Assembly: GCF_030680395.1 (NCBI RefSeq) | Contig: NZ_JAUXVR010000041.1 | Location: 186,001 to 250,000, forward strand | Origin: Methylobacter sp. | GTDB lineage: Bacteria > Pseudomonadota > Gammaproteobacteria > Methylococcales > Methylomonadaceae | DNA: 64,000 nt | Direction of reading: 5' to 3' | Shown here: one piece after another, positions 63,334 to 64,000 of the stretch | Layout: each line of letters opens with the position of its first letter | How positions within the stretch are numbered: the first letter of the stretch is position 1 | Made by a program: the position numbers and the translations under genes | Notes under the pieces: generated by a model | The model's input: only the letters and a program-made list of their open reading frames with translations | What the model was told of the DNA's origin: nothing | Databases searched by the model: none

Positions 63334-64000
63334 CTAAAATGCATTTTGCAGCGGCCAGTCCCTGTAATTAAAAACCTGTCCTTGTTCCCGAACTGTACCG
63401 CAAGCGCTGAGCGATACTTCGGCAATAACCCATTGCACTGCATTGAGCTTGCCATCCGCTAGAATGCCGTTATCAGGAAAACCACGATCCACAGGCGTAT
63501 AGATGGCCGCCGCACCGATATTGACATCCACGGCTTCAGACCACGGCGCATTGCCTACCAGAGTAGACTGAACGACATAACACTGGTTTTCCAGGGCTCT
63601 TGCCTGACAACCTATTTTAACGCGATGGTATCCGGCCAAGGTATCAGTGCAACTGGGCACTAAAATCAGATTCGCTCCGGCCTCGACCTGCTTTCTTGCC
63701 AACATCGGAAATTCACTGTCATAGCAAACGTTGATAGCGATTTTCCCGTAATCGGTATTAAAACACCTCAATTCCTCACCGCTTTGAATCAGCCATTGCT
63801 CATTTTCAAAACGGGTCATCATCAGTTTATCCTGATAATCAATTTGACCATCCGGCATAAAAAGGTAAGCCCGATTTCGATAAGCGCCGGAATCTGTTTT
63901 TACCGGAAACGTACCCGATTGAATGATGCACCGGTATTTTTTAGCCAAGCTCAGGAACAAGTCCAGATAATCGTCATGCAATGACTGCATGGCGGCCAGC
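63334..64000 (-). CDS. Carbon-nitrogen hydrolase (nitrilase family), 5' end off the right edge
   Basis: The minus-strand frame is open at the right edge. The visible 222 or so residues hold the catalytic Lys segment (YQDKLMMTRFE) and the Cys nucleophile in IAINVCYDSEFPMLAR, with YVVQSTLVG further on. The N-terminal part with the catalytic Glu lies outside the window. An ATG at 63990 is internal, not the true start. It cleaves an amide or nitrile; substrate unknown. Convergent with rpoS. Confidence 0.88.
   Translation of the reverse strand, partial: LAAMQSLHDDYLDLFLSLAKKYRCIIQSGTFPVKTDSGAYRNRAYLFMPDGQIDYQDKLMMTRFENEQWLIQSGEELRCFNTDYGKIAINVCYDSEFPMLARKQVEAGANLILVPSCTDTLAGYHRVKIGCQARALENQCYVVQSTLVGNAPWSEAVDVNIGAAAIYTPVDRGFPDNGILADGKLNAVQWVIAEVSLSACGTVREQGQVFNYRDWPLQNAF

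Overview
The window looks like chromosomal DNA of a gammaproteobacterium. The adjacent nlpD-rpoS pair, queA next to tRNA-Leu, moeA-mobB and a methanolan-type eps gene set (epsB/E/F/G/L relatives) would fit a methanotroph of the Methylococcales, but that placement is inference. Almost everything from 1 to 41 kb is an envelope and exopolysaccharide (EPS) region transcribed leftwards. It is accessory in character, with IS remnants, repeats and AT-rich patches. From 41.9 kb onward, housekeeping genes are interrupted by one integrated island.

Layout. (1) 1-6.2 kb, minus strand: an operon for building and using lipid-linked sugars. It holds a membrane-anchored GT2, a FAD oxidoreductase, a nucleotide-sugar epimerase, a TIM-barrel isomerase, an SMR/ArnE-like flippase subunit, a soluble GT2, and the N-terminus of a GT-C membrane glycosyltransferase cut by the left edge. 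(2) 7.4-15.3 kb: two large secreted modular proteins, a beta-helix/FnIII protein (plus) and a PIG-L deacetylase (minus). They share a discoidin-like C-terminal module, present three times as 729-bp tandem repeats in the second. An AT-rich GT4 gene and a broken repeat-protein fragment lie between them. (3) 15.9-23.2 kb, minus: three GT4 glycosyltransferases, a 967-residue Wzx-Wzy-like fusion and a GT32. (4) 23.6-33.7 kb, minus: a two-gene, three-module NRPS ending in a thioesterase; the last adenylation domain reads as valine-type. (5) 34.5-40.7 kb, minus: EpsL-like outer-membrane protein, EpsG-like ATPase, EpsF-like chain-length protein, EpsE-like export protein and an EpsB-like initiating sugar transferase. 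IS630, IS5 and IS1 relics sit around this set.

(6) 41.9-51 kb: queA, tRNA-Leu(CAA), and a ~7.5-kb island integrated in the tRNA 3' end. The island carries a tyrosine integrase, an AlpA-like regulator, a RepA-like ATPase followed by GAACA repeats, and a cargo of envelope proteins. It is bounded by ~95-bp direct repeats, with matching paired 12-bp arm-type repeats just inside each end. (7) 51-57 kb, minus: two small envelope proteins (one probably frameshifted near its start) and a MacAB-like exporter (adaptor, ATPase, two permeases). (8) 57-64 kb: a secretin-N-like periplasmic protein, yjdM, moeA-mobB, a membrane J-domain protein, nlpD, rpoS, and a nitrilase-family gene cut by the right edge.

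How the genes work together (inference). The EpsB-like enzyme starts the repeat unit on undecaprenyl phosphate, the GT4/GT32 enzymes extend it, and the Wzx-Wzy fusion flips and polymerises it. EpsF/EpsG set chain length and EpsE/EpsL export it. The secreted PIG-L and beta-helix proteins could modify or bind the product outside the cell. The role of the NRPS in this setting is unknown and is the most unusual feature, together with the Wzx-Wzy fusion.
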